Of a stretch of 64,000 bases of DNA, positions 63,049-64,000 are shown piece by piece. The DNA lies in NCBI GenBank assembly GCA_964507325.1, contig CAZDQL010000004.1, positions 58,133 through 122,132 of the forward strand, in the 5' to 3' direction. Source of the DNA: CAZDQL01 sp964507325 (lineage in GTDB: Bacteria; Planctomycetota; UBA1135; GCA-002686595). Every line of letters starts with the position of its first letter. The stretch's first letter is position 1. Below the pieces are notes generated by a model. It did not search any database. It had not been told where the DNA came from and saw only the letters and a list, made by a program, of their open reading frames with translations. Made by a program: the position numbers and the translations under genes.

Positions 63049-64000
63049 CTACCGCCGCTCGGACATCAGGCGTCGCAGCGCCTGCTTGACCTCCTTCAGC
63101 TCCGCCTCGAGTTGCGCCACCCGATCCGCGAGCTTGTGGATCATCTCCTCTCGCTCGCGCCGCGCAGCCTGCTCATCCTTCTCCACTCCCCTGCGACTGG
63201 TGGTCACCGTGCGCACGGACCAGCGATCGCCGTAGAACTCCGCCAGGGCTCCACAGGCCTCCGCCCGGTCGACGTTTCCCCACTCCCGGTAGAGGCCGGA
63301 CGCACTCCGGAGCAGCTCGAGCACCGTCGCCAGGTCGATGCCCTCCATGGCCTCGGTGATCGCCTCGCCTCCGGCGCCGCCCTGCTGCAACTCGGCCACC
63401 TGGATGAAGCGCCCCAGGATGTGCGCTCCATCCCTCTTTCCGGCCTCGGCACAGGCATTGCGGGCCATGCGAAGGATGTTGATGCGATGCGCGAGCTCTT
63501 CGATGTCTCGGGGGGCACGCTCGCGCTCGCGCTCGCCCTCCCGCTTGTGCTCGACAGCGCGTTCAGGCCTGGCCTCGCGCTCCTCAGTGCCTTCCTCCCT
63601 CTCGGCGCGTAGCTGGCGGGCGTAGTACTCGGCCAACTCGGCGCACAGCTCCGCCCTGTCCTGGTTGCCGAACTCCTCCCAGATGTTCGAGGCGTGCGCC
63701 AGCAGCTCGATCACGTTGCCCATGGAGATACCCTCCATGGCCTGCGCCATCTGCTCTTCGCTGGTGTCCTTCATCTGCAGCTTCGCGGCGTGTAGCACTC
63801 GACCCAAGTACTGGACGTGCTTCTCGTCGCCGGCCTCGGCGTAGGCGTGATGCGCGTGCTGCAGGATCCCGATTCGGAATTCGAGCTCATCGAGGTCGGT
63901 ACGCTCCCGCTCGGCCTCTCGCTTGCGCTCGACTTCGCGCTCGCGTCTGACCTCGCGCTCGCGTCTGACCTCGCGCTCGCGTCTGACCTCGCGCTCGCGT
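63049..64000 (-). CDS. Protein with tandem ~95-aa helical repeats and charged linkers, 5' end outside window
   Basis: The minus-strand frame is open from the window end to a stop at 63049 (317 codons seen). Two homologous helical units are evident: DELEFRIGILQHAHHAYAEAG...DRAELCAELAEYYARQL and EELAHRINILRMARNACAEAG...DRAEACGALAEFYGDRW. They share AMEGI, LELL/IELL, A..L..E.GN and DRAE. They are joined by an Arg/Glu-rich linker, and a C-terminal coiled coil (EMIHKLADRVAQLEAELKEVKQALRRL) follows. Before the first unit lies another Arg/Glu linker encoded by an 18-nt tandem repeat, so more units probably lie outside. I do not recognise the family. Cellular location is unknown because the N-terminus is missing. 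Confidence 0.8.
   Translation of the reverse strand, partial: REREVRREREVRREREVRREREVERKREAERERTDLDELEFRIGILQHAHHAYAEAGDEKHVQYLGRVLHAAKLQMKDTSEEQMAQAMEGISMGNVIELLAHASNIWEEFGNQDRAELCAELAEYYARQLRAEREEGTEEREARPERAVEHKREGERERERAPRDIEELAHRINILRMARNACAEAGKRDGAHILGRFIQVAELQQGGAGGEAITEAMEGIDLATVLELLRSASGLYREWGNVDRAEACGALAEFYGDRWSVRTVTTSRRGVEKDEQAARREREEMIHKLADRVAQLEAELKEVKQALRRLMSERR
63935..64000. repeat. 18-nt tandem repeat inside the coding frame, runs off the window
   Basis: The unit TCGCGCTCGCGTCTGACC repeats 3.7 times without change. On the minus strand it encodes a six-residue EVRRER-type repeat in the charged linker. The unit length is a multiple of three, so copy-number change would keep the frame. 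Confidence 0.85.

Overview
The window is a high-GC bacterial chromosome segment, and its gene content points to a Planctomycetota member, probably one of the deep-branching marine lineages. This placement is inferred from content, not from a marker gene. The support is four secreted sulfatases in 64 kb, an ECF sigma factor coupled to a membrane Ser/Thr kinase with a TPR tail, a second ECF unit, secreted TPR-CHAT, HEAT and gingipain-like (C25) proteins, a VHL-type beta domain, and C-terminal surface domains that recur in such genomes. I see no rRNA, tRNA, CRISPR array, insertion sequence, integrase or phage gene.

Layout. 1-6.4 kb: a cut-off small secreted protein, a large C25 peptidase, a MarR-GNAT fusion and a secreted S41 peptidase. 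6.9-12.3 kb: a DUF302 protein and two signalling units on the minus strand (ECF sigma plus membrane coiled-coil protein; ECF sigma plus TPR kinase), each joined by an ATGA overlap. 12.4-18.8 kb: three plus-strand exported proteins (transglutaminase-like, unknown, HEAT repeat) with related leaders, then a small membrane-protein gene interrupted by an in-frame TAG. 18.8-23.9 kb: three sulfatases, the middle one ending in a VHL-like beta domain. 24.1-28.2 kb: a tightly overlapping operon of a dicarboxylate/amino-acid symporter, an ABC exporter and an ATP-grasp-like protein. 28.4-38.7 kb: a lipoprotein with two subtilase-like domains that both lack the serine, a nucleoside-type MFS carrier, a beta-helix protein, an M28 peptidase with PDZ domain and an S9 peptidase. 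38.9-43.8 kb: a sensor-like protein with a hybrid histidine kinase, a lipoprotein and an M24 peptidase. 43.9-52.3 kb: a surface protein, a multi-domain carboxypeptidase-regulatory-like protein, a GH97 glycosidase with an overlapping-operon sulfatase, and an alpha/beta hydrolase. 52.6-64 kb: a secreted TPR-CHAT protein, DinB, an aldo/keto reductase, a sigma-2/zinc-finger protein, a B12-binding-type radical SAM enzyme, a second C25 peptidase, a small Cys-rich lipoprotein and an internally repeated protein cut by the window end.

Taken together this looks like a heterotroph that exports hydrolases (sulfatases, GH97, beta-helix protein, S41/M28/S9/C25 peptidases) against sulfated polysaccharide and protein, with several carriers and sensory units alongside.

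The least expected signal is not a gene. A dispersed intergenic element, with a core of about 40 nt around a small hairpin, occurs in at least four clear copies and one weak copy, and is accompanied by other short shared modules. I do not recognise it as a known family. Coordinates and identities were counted by eye from the sequence; family names come from motif recognition without database searches.
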